Of a stretch of 7,079 bases of DNA, positions 1-6,012 are shown piece by piece. Origin of the DNA: Balneolales bacterium (GTDB lineage Bacteria; Bacteroidota; Rhodothermia; Balneolales; Natronogracilivirgulaceae). Positions within the stretch are counted from its first letter, which is position 1. Each line of letters starts with the position of its first letter. The translations under genes and the position numbers were made by a program. Location: assembly GCA_007127665.1 (NCBI GenBank), contig SKYY01000052.1, positions 1 through 7,079 of the forward strand, read 5' to 3'. The notes beneath the pieces are model-generated. The model ran no database searches and was not told where the DNA came from. It saw only the letters and a list, made by a program, of their open reading frames with translations.

Positions 1-740
1 CCCTCACGGGGGAAAACGGCGTCCCGGGCACCGACCATATCCAGCAGTATTCCGAAACGCGGACGGTAGCCGGGGACCGGCGGGTTGTTTGACCAGTAGC
101 GTGAGCCCAGGAAATAGTAATCGAGGTCGCCCTCGCGCCCGTAGTCTTCGCCGTCAAAGAGCAGGATGTCCACCCCGACAGGCGGCGGATGGTCGCGGAA
201 GATCCGGGCCATTTCGAGCAGGACGCCAACACCGCTTCCACCGTCATCGGCACCCGGGATCGGTTCGTTGCGGCGCCGGGGATCGGGATCCCTTTCGGCG
301 CGTGGACGTGTATCCCAGTGAGCGAGAAGCATTATGCGGTCGCTGAGGTCGGGGCGAAACGCGGCGATGATGTTGCTCATATCGTAGGTTTCACCGGTGT
401 AGCCGGTGTGGGTGAACGGCTGCACATAAACCGCATGCGGCCCAGCGTACTCACCGAGTTTTTGAGCCAGGTAGCCGCGGGTGAGACGGTGGCCTTCCGA
501 GCCGGGATTGCGCGGCCCGAATGCGAGCTGCGCGGCAATGAACTGGTAGGCCGAATCGGCATTGAATGCAGGCACGTCGCGGTCCCTCTCTGTAAAGGTA
601 AGCCGCGGATCAGGTTCCTCGTCTCCGCACGCCTGGAGCAGCACTATTATCAGTGAAAGCGTCAACAACCGGGGCAGGGTGCTTACGGGGAAGAACGTTG
701 GTTCAGCACCAAAGTGCCTGATGGTGGTTCTGTTATCCAT
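1..740 (-). CDS. M28-family zinc peptidase / glutaminyl-peptide cyclotransferase-like lipoprotein (3' end missing)
   Basis: My own reverse-strand translation is open from an ATG at 740 to the left edge, giving 246 residues with the C-terminus cut off. Residues 25-38 form a hydrophobic stretch ending in LLQAC, a lipobox with Cys38 as the likely lipidated residue, so the protein should be exported and membrane anchored. The mature part matches the M28 fold as used by bacterial glutaminyl cyclases: GPRNPGS (76-81), LLAHWDTRP (138-146), GADDGGSG (163-170), LLFDGEDYG (193-201) and LLDMVGA (232-238). By family alignment Asp166 and Asp199 are probable zinc ligands, Glu198 the general acid/base and Asp234 a conserved active-site Asp. 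The distal His ligand would lie outside the window. Such enzymes either cyclise N-terminal Gln to pyroglutamate or act as aminopeptidases, and sequence alone does not settle which; the HWDTRP and DGEDYG pattern favours the cyclase-like branch. The gene starts 49 bases after gatA and runs in the same direction. No strong ribosome binding site is visible. The start could be slightly further in, since about 24 residues precede the hydrophobic core. Confidence 0.88.
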   Translation of the reverse strand, partial: MDNRTTIRHFGAEPTFFPVSTLPRLLTLSLIIVLLQACGDEEPDPRLTFTERDRDVPAFNADSAYQFIAAQLAFGPRNPGSEGHRLTRGYLAQKLGEYAGPHAVYVQPFTHTGYTGETYDMSNIIAAFRPDLSDRIMLLAHWDTRPRAERDPDPRRRNEPIPGADDGGSGVGVLLEMARIFRDHPPPVGVDILLFDGEDYGREGDLDYYFLGSRYWSNNPPVPGYRPRFGILLDMVGARDAVFPRE

Positions 741-789
741 TCGATGCCCGGTAATTCACCTGGTTATGGGGTTATGGTTTTTCAGGCCG

Positions 790-2319
790 TTATGCCGGCG
801 GATCATCCGTAAAGTCAGCACACACCGTTTCTGCCAGTTGAGCGGCATTGAGCAGTTCGGGTTCCCGGAAGGCATCAGCCATGAACTGTACTCCGATGGG
901 CAAGCCGTCACTGCCATGGATGCCGGCCGGCAAGCTGATTCCGCAAATACCGGCCAGATTGGCGGATATGGTGTAGATGTCGTTCAGGTACATCTGCAGC
1001 GGGTCATTGACCTTTGAACCCAGTTCAAATGCCGTGGTGGGCGCTGTCGGTGAGATGATGACATCCACCCGGGAGAAGGCCTCTTCAAAATCCTGCTTGA
1101 TGAGGCGCCGGATGCGCTGGGCTTTTGCGTAGTAGGCATCGTAGTAGCCGGCACTAAGCACGTATGTTCCGAGCATGATGCGCCGCTTGACTTCCGGACC
1201 GAATCCCTCGGTGCGACTTTGTTTGTAGAGCCGGATCATCGGGGTGTCCGGGTCGGGAACGTCTTTCCTGCCGCTTTCAGCGATTGCTGCTTCCTCGGCT
1301 TTCAGCTGTGCGCGGACGGCTTTGATATCGGCCCGATGACCGTACCGTATGCCGTCAAACCGGGCCAGGTTGCTTGAGGCCTCTGCCGTAGCCAATACGT
1401 AGTAGGCTGCAATCGCGTATTTAAGGTTCGGGAGCCGGATATCCACCAGCCGGGCCCCTTTCTCTTTCAGCTTGCCGGCAACATCCATAACCCGCTGCCG
1501 GATCTCGGGGTCCAGTCCCTCACCGAAATACTCCTCCGGGATTCCGATCGTGATGTCGGAGCGTGGATTATCGAGCAGTTTGGGATAGTCAGGCACGGTT
1601 TCAGGGGAGGATGTGGCATCCATGGAATCGTGCCCGGATATGGCTTCCAGTATTACGGAAGCGTCATACACCGAACCGGCCAACGGGCCAATACTGTCGA
1701 AAGATGAGGCATAGGCAATCAGTCCGTGGCGGGATACCCGGCCGTAGGAAGGCTTCAGCCCCACAACACCGCAAAAAGAAGCCGGCTGTCTGATGGATCC
1801 CCCGGTATCACTGCCGAGCGCGGCATGGCACATTCCGGCGGCCACGGCTGCTGCGCTGCCACCGCTTGATCCTCCGGAAACCCGGGAATGATCTCTTGGA
1901 TTGCGGACCGGGCCGTACATGGAGTTTTCGTTTGACGATCCCATGGCAAACTCATCCATGTTGAGCCGGCCAATGATGATGGCATCCCGGGCGAGCAGCC
2001 GCTCAACGACAGTGGCATTGTAAACCGCTTCATACGATGCAAGCATCCTGGAGGCACAGGTTGCGGGATGTCCCTTTTGGCAGAGCACCTCCTTGATTCC
2101 CATGACCACACCGGCAAGCGGGCCGGCTGTGCCATCGGCAATTTTCTGCTGAATCTCACCGGCCCGGAGGAGCGCCTGTTCTTTATGCACTTGCGTAAAC
2201 GCATTCACTTCAGGATTCTCCTGCTCAATGCGGGACAAATACCCCGACACAAGGTCCGGCAAGGTAAGCTCTCCGGACTGCAGCTGTGCACGGGTGCTGC
2301 GAATATCAGTTAACTTCAA
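790..2319 (-). CDS. gatA: Glutamyl-tRNA(Gln)/aspartyl-tRNA(Asn) amidotransferase subunit A
   Basis: GatA is the amidase subunit of cytoplasmic GatCAB. It releases ammonia from glutamine, which is used to convert Glu-tRNA(Gln) to Gln-tRNA(Gln) (and in some species Asp-tRNA(Asn)). The 509-residue product has the whole amidase signature: GIKE with catalytic Lys76, [13 protein letters not shown] (148-160) with cis-Ser151, and [12 protein letters not shown] (169-180) with nucleophile Ser175. These spacings equal those of characterised GatA and FAAH enzymes. The N-terminal helix region ([27 protein letters not shown]) and the C-terminal DGLPIGVQ motif are also typical. It is slightly longer than the usual 480-490 residues. 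The start codon is TTG at 2319. An in-frame TGA lies seven codons upstream and the next internal Met is residue 73, past the conserved N-terminus, so TTG is the best choice. No clear Shine-Dalgarno sequence precedes it. gatB and gatC are not in the window, so the complex is encoded at scattered loci. Upstream lie a 17-bp repeat array and then tatA; downstream lies the M28 lipoprotein gene. Confidence 0.97.
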   Translation of the reverse strand: MKLTDIRSTRAQLQSGELTLPDLVSGYLSRIEQENPEVNAFTQVHKEQALLRAGEIQQKIADGTAGPLAGVVMGIKEVLCQKGHPATCASRMLASYEAVYNATVVERLLARDAIIIGRLNMDEFAMGSSNENSMYGPVRNPRDHSRVSGGSSGGSAAAVAAGMCHAALGSDTGGSIRQPASFCGVVGLKPSYGRVSRHGLIAYASSFDSIGPLAGSVYDASVILEAISGHDSMDATSSPETVPDYPKLLDNPRSDITIGIPEEYFGEGLDPEIRQRVMDVAGKLKEKGARLVDIRLPNLKYAIAAYYVLATAEASSNLARFDGIRYGHRADIKAVRAQLKAEEAAIAESGRKDVPDPDTPMIRLYKQSRTEGFGPEVKRRIMLGTYVLSAGYYDAYYAKAQRIRRLIKQDFEEAFSRVDVIISPTAPTTAFELGSKVNDPLQMYLNDIYTISANLAGICGISLPAGIHGSDGLPIGVQFMADAFREPELLNAAQLAETVCADFTDDPPA

Positions 2320-2398
2320 AACGGGTGATAGACTGGTTCAAATAACGTTCAGTGATTTGTATAGTGTAGTAAGCGAAGATACGGATGACCTCGAGTGG

Positions 2399-2492
2399 CT
2401 TAACCTGTATAGTAGCTTTACCTGTTTACTGGCTTTACCTGTTTGCTGGCTTTACCTGTTTGCTGGCTTTACCTGTTTACTGGCTTTACCTG
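2399..2492. repeat. 17-bp minisatellite, about 5.5 units, upstream of gatA
   Basis: Four near-identical 17-bp units with consensus ctttacctgtttRctgg on the plus strand occupy 2416-2432, 2433-2449, 2450-2466 and 2467-2483. A fifth, partial unit (ctttacctg) runs from 2484 to 2492. A degenerate unit with 13 of 17 matches precedes them at 2399-2415. The only variable position in the four good units is A or G, in the order A, G, G, A. The array ends 3 bases before the tatA stop codon and about 80 bases upstream of the gatA start, so it sits in the tatA-gatA spacer and would be in the gatA leader of a tatA-gatA transcript. The period is not a multiple of three and no gene overlaps it. Near-identity of the units suggests recent slippage, so copy number may vary between strains (inference). 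Confidence 0.95.
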
Positions 2493-2495
2493 ATG

Positions 2496-2735
2496 TCAGT
2501 CCTGCTCCTCTTCCCTCTTCACCTTCTGCTCCTCTCTTTTTTTCTCCTCACGCCGGGGTTCCACAGGTTCTTCGGAACCTTTCTCCAGTTCCTTGCGTAT
2601 GTCGGTGGAAGCCTTGCGGAATTCAGTGATCCCCTGACCCAGCCCGCGGGCAAGTTCCGGGATTTTCTTTGCTCCAAAAAGAAGCAGTACCACAAGTACA
2701 ATCACCAGTATTTCAACACCACCAAATGAGCCCAT
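2496..2735 (-). CDS. tatA: Sec-independent protein translocase TatA/TatE family subunit
   Basis: TatA is the pore-forming membrane component that oligomerises to export folded proteins carrying twin-arginine signals. The 79-residue product has the expected order: a short periplasmic N-terminus, one transmembrane helix (about residues 6-21) with the polar Glu8, the FG hinge at 20-21, an amphipathic helix starting [12 protein letters not shown] (22-33), and a charged tail very rich in Glu, Lys and Arg. FG followed by KKIPELAR is the diagnostic TatA/E signature. The ATG at 2735 is supported by GAGG at 2747-2744 with an 8-base spacer, one of the clearest ribosome binding sites in the window. No tatC or tatB is present here, which is common in this group where TatA and TatC may be unlinked. 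It is first in a possible tatA-gatA-M28 unit and is divergent from the DUF2795 gene. The Lys/Glu tail (residues 50-79) is low complexity and of little value for classification. Confidence 0.95.
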   Translation of the reverse strand: MGSFGGVEILVIVLVVLLLFGAKKIPELARGLGQGITEFRKASTDIRKELEKGSEEPVEPRREEKKREEQKVKREEEQD

Positions 2736-2765
2736 AAAAAAAACCTCAAAATTTATTTTTAAAAC

Positions 2766-2777
2766 AATCGTTCGATT
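2766..2777. promoter_or_regulatory. Short palindrome AATCG-TT-CGATT, possible operator
   Basis: Perfect 5-bp arms flank a 2-base centre, 31 bases upstream of the tatA start codon. The size and location between divergent genes fit a dimeric regulator site, but a 5-bp palindrome is also frequent by chance in AT-rich DNA. No regulator can be named. Confidence 0.3.
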
Positions 2778-2799
2778 ACGTAAAATAGCAAACTTTCAC

Positions 2800-2818
2800 T
2801 TCAGGGATAACCCCTGAA
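2800..2818. promoter_or_regulatory. Inverted repeat TTCAGGG-ataac-CCCTGAA, operator or hairpin
   Basis: Two perfect 7-bp arms are separated by 5 bases, near the middle of the tatA/DUF2795 divergent region. It could be an operator or an RNA hairpin. As a terminator it is poor: the plus-strand side is followed by AAATTTATTTTATTG rather than a clean T-run, and neither neighbouring gene ends here. Because both flanking genes point away from it, an operator or leader hairpin is the more natural reading. Confidence 0.45.
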
Positions 2819-2907
2819 AAATTTATTTTATTGTGGTGCCGTTAAGGACTTGAATTTTACCATAATTATTAGTTAATAGTCGACGAAAGTTACTAAACCA
2901 AAAAATC

Positions 2908-2911
2908 AGGA
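2908..2911 (+). promoter_or_regulatory. Ribosome binding site (AGGA) of the DUF2795 gene
   Basis: AGGA lies 9 bases before the ATG at 2921. Another ATG at 2911 overlaps this motif but is in a different frame, so the site supports 2921 as the start. Confidence 0.5.
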
Positions 2912-2920
2912 TGTACCGTT

Positions 2921-3166
2921 ATGATTTGGACCGTTGAACTCGCTGCGACACTTGAGGATGCACCCTGGCCGGCAACCCGGAACGAACTCATTGAATGGGC
3001 CGAAAGAAACGGCTGCCCCCAGCAGGTGATCGACAACCTTTATGAACTTGATGAAGAAGATGACACTCCATACGAGAGTATTGAGGAGATCTGGCCGGAT
3101 TACATCATGAAAGAGGATTTCTTTCACGGAGAAGAAGATGAGGGATTCGACTACGACGACGTCTGA
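2921..3166 (+). CDS. DUF2795 domain-containing small acidic protein
   Basis: The 81-residue product is recognised as a DUF2795 family member from its N-terminus (WTVELAATLEDAPWPATRNEL), the middle segment VIDNLYEL and the YESIEEIWPDY block near residues 51-61. About a third of the residues are Asp or Glu, especially in the last 20. It has no signal peptide or membrane segment, so it is expected to be cytoplasmic. No biochemical function is known to me for the family in this phylum. The segment APWPATRNELIEWAERNGCP-QQVIDNL resembles a small helical domain. The gene is monocistronic in appearance: it is divergent from tatA and is followed by a short hairpin and 132 bases before the next gene. 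The ATG at 2921 is preceded by AGGA. I am sure of the family and not of the role. Confidence 0.9.
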   Translation: MIWTVELAATLEDAPWPATRNELIEWAERNGCPQQVIDNLYELDEEDDTPYESIEEIWPDYIMKEDFFHGEEDEGFDYDDV

Positions 3167-3167
3167 A

Positions 3168-3182
3168 GTCCGGTAACCGGGC
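3168..3182 (+). terminator. Short GC-rich hairpin after the DUF2795 gene, possible weak terminator
   Basis: GTCCGG and CCGGGC flank a TAA loop, giving a 6-bp stem (one G-U pair) that begins one base after the DUF2795 stop codon. No T-run follows, so intrinsic termination is doubtful. It may instead protect the 3' end or be fortuitous. Confidence 0.3.
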
Positions 3183-3244
3183 AAGGATCATCAAGTTGCA
3201 CAACAGGATTTTTAGCTTCCGCTACTGTCCTGATTTGAAATGCT

Positions 3245-3252
3245 TATATTCG
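3245..3252 (+). promoter_or_regulatory. Possible -7 element (TATATTCG) upstream of the Omp85 gene
   Basis: TATATTCG matches seven of eight positions, counting the two free ones, of the Bacteroidota -7 consensus TAnnTTTG. It sits 47 bases before the proposed TTG start. No convincing -33 TTG was found at the usual distance, so this is a weak candidate. Confidence 0.22.
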
Positions 3253-3298
3253 GGAGAGCCCAGTATTATTCGCCACCTACTACCTGTATCTGATTTCA

Positions 3299-5866
3299 TT
3301 GAATCGTCTCCTACGTGTTATAAGCCTGTGTCTGTTGTCCGGCCTGAGTCTCCCCATGCTAGCGGACGCCGGTATGCTGACTGATGCCGGTGCCCCGGCT
3401 TGCGCAGGCATACCTTCTGCTGGCATCGACATGCTCGCGGATCCCGGTGCCCCGGCTTGTGCAGGTATACCTTCTGCTGGCATCGACATGCTCCCGGATA
3501 CCGGTGCCCCGGCTTGTGCAGGCATACCTTCTGCTGGCATCGGCATGCTCCCGGATCCCGGTGCACTGCTGTATGCCGATTCACCCGCCACCGCTATCGG
3601 AACAGAGTCCGGGCAGGGCCGAAACCTCCCCCGTTCACAACAGACCCAACCTGCAGCACAGGATGAAATTGAAAATGATGAAAGAAGGATTCGCAGAGTG
3701 CGTTTTGTAGGTAATCAGGCCTTCAGCGACGGAGAACTTCGGGGCATCGTCCGGACCCGGCCCAACCGGCAATTTCTTGGCATTCCCGGACTCACATTGT
3801 GGTATCAGCTCCACAGAATTCACAGCCGTATCGGAGAACCACCGTCGCTGCTGGACAGGAACGTGCTTCAACGGGATATTGAGCGCCTTACCAATTTCTA
3901 TGAATCCAGAGGTTTTCGCAATGCCGTAGTAGATACAAATATTACGTTTTTTGACAGGGAGCGCCTTGAAGTCTCCTTCCTGATCCGGGAAGGCCGGCAG
4001 TCTCAGATCCGGGAGGTTTATTACAGCGGTATGCCCCGCATTGCATCCGATAATGACCCGGTTGACTTTTTCAAGGACAGCGACCTTGTAACCAGGGCAA
4101 TTAACGACACTTCATTCCACTCCGGCGTGCCGTTCACATACGAAGAGATTGCCGAAGAACGAAACCGGATTATCGCGCACCTCAGAAACAACGGCTACGC
4201 CTCGGTGACCCGCGATTCGGTCATCGCCGTTGTCCGGGAGGATACCTTAAACACCCTCCAGCTCGATGTGCTTTTCCGGATTTTCCCGGGCCAAATATAC
4301 ACCTTCGGGGATATCCATGTGGAACTGCGCGGACCGGACGGGCAGTTGGACGAGGTACGCATGGACACGCTCACCGGCCCCCCGCATGCTGAAGATCCCT
4401 ACAAAATCGTGATCAATGTGGATGAGTCTGCACAGACGCGGACAAGTCTCATTGCGCGTCAGCTGCTTTTCAAACCCGGAACCAGGTATGACAACCGTGC
4501 ATACCGCAACACGCTCAATCAGTACCAGAACCTGGGAATGCTGGTGGTGAATCAGTTCGGCCATACTCCTGACGGCTCCCTTCCCGATTTCACAAACGAA
4601 ATCCTGCCGGTCTATGTCCGTATGCAAACACTGCCCAAACACCGGATCCAGCTTGATTTTTTCGGCATGAGACGCCTTGGCTTCGGTGCCGGAGCCGGTG
4701 TCCGCTATATCAACAACAACCTGTTCCAGGGAGCTGAAAACTTCGAAGTCGGTCTGCAGGGGAACTTCGAATATGTGAGCGGAACACTTCTCAACAGCAC
4801 GGAGCTGAGTACGGCGTACACGGTCCGTCGTCTTAACTTTCCTTTCCGCAGACTCGACCAAACCCCGTTTTTCCTTAACGCCAGTACGCGCTACCGGTTC
4901 AGCTGGGCGCAAAGCCGCCAGGAAAACTTCACCATAAATGCCAACTTCCGCTTCAACAACCAGTTCGAAGTGCGGCACCGGCCACAAATGGCGAGCCTGC
5001 TTGACTTCATCGAGCTCGACTGGCTTGATGCTTCCGCCACAGCCGAATTTGAGCGCAACCTGCGGGACCGGTTCGATGAAATCATCGTGGAGCGTATCCT
5101 TGAGGATTTCAACCCGCAATTCAGTTCCATTATCCGGTACACCTTCCGCTATGCGATGACCGACCTGATCAAGCGGGATTACGGGTTTTTCAGTGAAACC
5201 TCTATTGAACTCGGGGGTACCATACCATATCTGATGGACCGGTTCATCTTCGATCCCGGAGATGTGCAGGGTACCGTTCCTTCTATCAGCCTCAGTGACA
5301 GCACACTGACCTACAGCCAGTTCGTCCGCGTCTCATTTGACTACCGGAAATACACCCCGGTCCTTGAAAACGGGACCTTTGCCTGGCGGGCCTTTGCCGG
5401 ATATGCCCACGCCTTTGGCGTCACCCGGCAGATTCCTCTGAACAGACGTTTTTTTGCCGGAGGAAGCAACGACATTCGTGGATGGCCGCCGCTGAGACTG
5501 GGTCCGGCCGACCTTGACGCATCCGCCGGGGAAGTGCCTATCAACGGCGGAGATCTGAAGCTGGCTGGATTTCTGGAATACCGCCATATCGTCTTCCACA
5601 ATTTCCTGAACACGAACTGGGGCATTGCGGGTTTTACCGATTTCGGAAATATCTGGTATGGGACACGCAGTGCCTTCGACGAAGGCAAGTTCCGGTTCGA
5701 TGAGTTCTACAACCAGATTGCGGTCGGTTCGGGATTCGGGCTGCGCCTGGATTGGGAATACCTGGTGTTCCGGATCGATATCGCTTACAGGGTACACGAT
5801 CTCCAGCGCGGGTGGTTCAACAACAGCAACCCGTACTGGCACTTCGGCATAGGCCATTCCTTCTGA
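3299..5866 (+). CDS. BamA/TamA (Omp85) family outer-membrane protein with N-terminal repeat insert
   Basis: The 855-residue protein belongs to the Omp85 superfamily, which inserts or transports proteins at the outer membrane. In order: a signal peptide (1-24, hydrophobic core about 7-21, likely cleavage after LADA); four 19-residue repeats (26-101); a polar linker; a periplasmic region of about 130-445 with POTRA-type motifs such as RRVRFVGNQAFSDGEL (132-147) and DIERLTNFYESRGF; then a beta barrel from about 449 to the end. The barrel has the lid-loop motif GGSNDIRGW (721-729, the family (V/I)RG(F/Y) element) and ends in the aromatic strand YWHFGIGHSF with C-terminal Phe. The region of about 315 residues would fit three or four POTRA domains, closer to TamA than to five-POTRA BamA. 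In Bacteroidota the TamA-like protein is often a lipoprotein (TamL), but here no proper lipobox is seen, and no tamB follows. The start is TTG at 3299; the upstream frame is open to a TGA at 3236 but contains no ATG or GTG, and TTG gives a well-formed signal peptide. No Shine-Dalgarno is visible. BamA versus TamA-like remains open. Confidence 0.93.
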   Translation: MNRLLRVISLCLLSGLSLPMLADAGMLTDAGAPACAGIPSAGIDMLADPGAPACAGIPSAGIDMLPDTGAPACAGIPSAGIGMLPDPGALLYADSPATAIGTESGQGRNLPRSQQTQPAAQDEIENDERRIRRVRFVGNQAFSDGELRGIVRTRPNRQFLGIPGLTLWYQLHRIHSRIGEPPSLLDRNVLQRDIERLTNFYESRGFRNAVVDTNITFFDRERLEVSFLIREGRQSQIREVYYSGMPRIASDNDPVDFFKDSDLVTRAINDTSFHSGVPFTYEEIAEERNRIIAHLRNNGYASVTRDSVIAVVREDTLNTLQLDVLFRIFPGQIYTFGDIHVELRGPDGQLDEVRMDTLTGPPHAEDPYKIVINVDESAQTRTSLIARQLLFKPGTRYDNRAYRNTLNQYQNLGMLVVNQFGHTPDGSLPDFTNEILPVYVRMQTLPKHRIQLDFFGMRRLGFGAGAGVRYINNNLFQGAENFEVGLQGNFEYVSGTLLNSTELSTAYTVRRLNFPFRRLDQTPFFLNASTRYRFSWAQSRQENFTINANFRFNNQFEVRHRPQMASLLDFIELDWLDASATAEFERNLRDRFDEIIVERILEDFNPQFSSIIRYTFRYAMTDLIKRDYGFFSETSIELGGTIPYLMDRFIFDPGDVQGTVPSISLSDSTLTYSQFVRVSFDYRKYTPVLENGTFAWRAFAGYAHAFGVTRQIPLNRRFFAGGSNDIRGWPPLRLGPADLDASAGEVPINGGDLKLAGFLEYRHIVFHNFLNTNWGIAGFTDFGNIWYGTRSAFDEGKFRFDEFYNQIAVGSGFGLRLDWEYLVFRIDIAYRVHDLQRGWFNNSNPYWHFGIGHSF
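3374..3601 (+). repeat. 57-bp in-frame tandem repeat, 4 units, in the Omp85 gene
   Basis: Units lie at 3374-3430, 3431-3487, 3488-3544 and 3545-3601. Units 1-3 encode MLxDxGAPACAGIPSAGI(D/G); unit 4 keeps the first third (MLPDPGA) and then diverges. Units 2 and 3 differ at about 4 of 57 positions and units 1 and 3 at about 6, so expansion looks recent. Each of the first three contributes one Cys (residues 35, 54, 73). The 18 bases just before the array (3356-3373, encoding MLADAG at the signal-peptidase junction) resemble the start of a unit, suggesting the array grew out of the signal-peptide boundary. Confidence 0.95.
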
Positions 5867-5915
5867 GCAATATAATGGAGTGCGAGCCTGTCGATATCCC
5901 GGCCTGCTGCACGAA

Positions 5916-5944
5916 TTGACAAGCAAAATATCCTCATCATTTTG
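5916..5944 (+). promoter_or_regulatory. Possible promoter for the cNMP-domain gene
   Basis: TTGACA (5916-5921) is a perfect sigma70 -35, and TCATTTTG (5937-5944) is one base off the Bacteroidota -7 consensus TAnnTTTG, with 18 bases between the TTG and the -7 element. It lies in the 146-bp gap after the Omp85 gene. The -10 in the sigma70 sense is poor. If real, the cNMP-domain and RlmD genes have a promoter separate from the Omp85 gene. Confidence 0.3.
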
Positions 5945-5957
5945 TACCTTACCTGAC

Positions 5958-5980
5958 ATCCGGAGAGCAGCAATCCGGAG
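5958..5980 (+). repeat. Direct repeat pair ATCCGGAG, 15-bp period
   Basis: ATCCGGAG occurs at 5958-5965 and again at 5973-5980, just downstream of the putative promoter and upstream of the ATG at 6013. It might be a regulator site or a leader element; two 8-mers this close could also be chance. Confidence 0.3.
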
Positions 5981-6012
5981 ATCCCAACCCGTTTCAACCA
6001 CTTGTCCATCTC

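Larger units (their letters stand above)
2736..2920. promoter_or_regulatory. AT-rich divergent intergenic region between tatA and the DUF2795 gene
   Basis: This 185-bp stretch must contain the start signals for both directions and is clearly more AT-rich than the flanking genes. It contains two inverted repeats (listed separately) and the 12-mer AAAATTTATTTT twice in the same orientation, at 2748-2759 and 2818-2829, bracketing both inverted repeats. Toward the DUF2795 gene there is a weak sigma70-like pair, TTGAAT at 2850-2855 and TTAATA at 2873-2878, 17 bases apart. I saw no good match to the Bacteroidota TAnnTTTG element in either direction, so the exact promoters are not assigned. Confidence 0.5.

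Noticed and set aside
89..656. Plus-strand ORFs of 85 and 155 codons
   Set aside because: They are antisense to the M28 gene, whose minus-strand frame shows zinc-site motifs and a lipoprotein signal; the plus-strand products match no family I know.
562..1017. Plus-strand 151-codon ORF across the M28 and gatA junction
   Set aside because: It is antisense to both genes and has no domain or RBS support.
1755..2204. Minus-strand 149-codon ORF inside gatA
   Set aside because: It is an out-of-frame shadow; the gatA frame carries all catalytic residues.
2399..2492. CRISPR array
   Set aside because: The units are contiguous with no unique spacers, so this is a minisatellite.
2228..2729. Plus-strand ORFs of 133 and 114 codons across the 17-bp repeat, with hydrophobic repeats like FTCLLALPVCWLYL
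   Set aside because: The apparent membrane repeats come from translating a noncoding 17-bp minisatellite, and the remainder is antisense to tatA.
3196..3384. Plus-strand 62-codon ORF between the DUF2795 and Omp85 genes
   Set aside because: It has no RBS or recognisable domain and it overlaps the Omp85 signal peptide in another frame.
3280..3710. Several ORFs in other frames over the 57-bp array
   Set aside because: A stop-free repeat with a period divisible by three opens several frames; only the frame from 3299 joins a signal peptide to POTRA sequence.
4247..5119. Minus-strand 290-codon ORF inside the Omp85 gene
   Set aside because: It is antisense to barrel and POTRA coding sequence with clear family motifs; high GC makes long antisense frames common.
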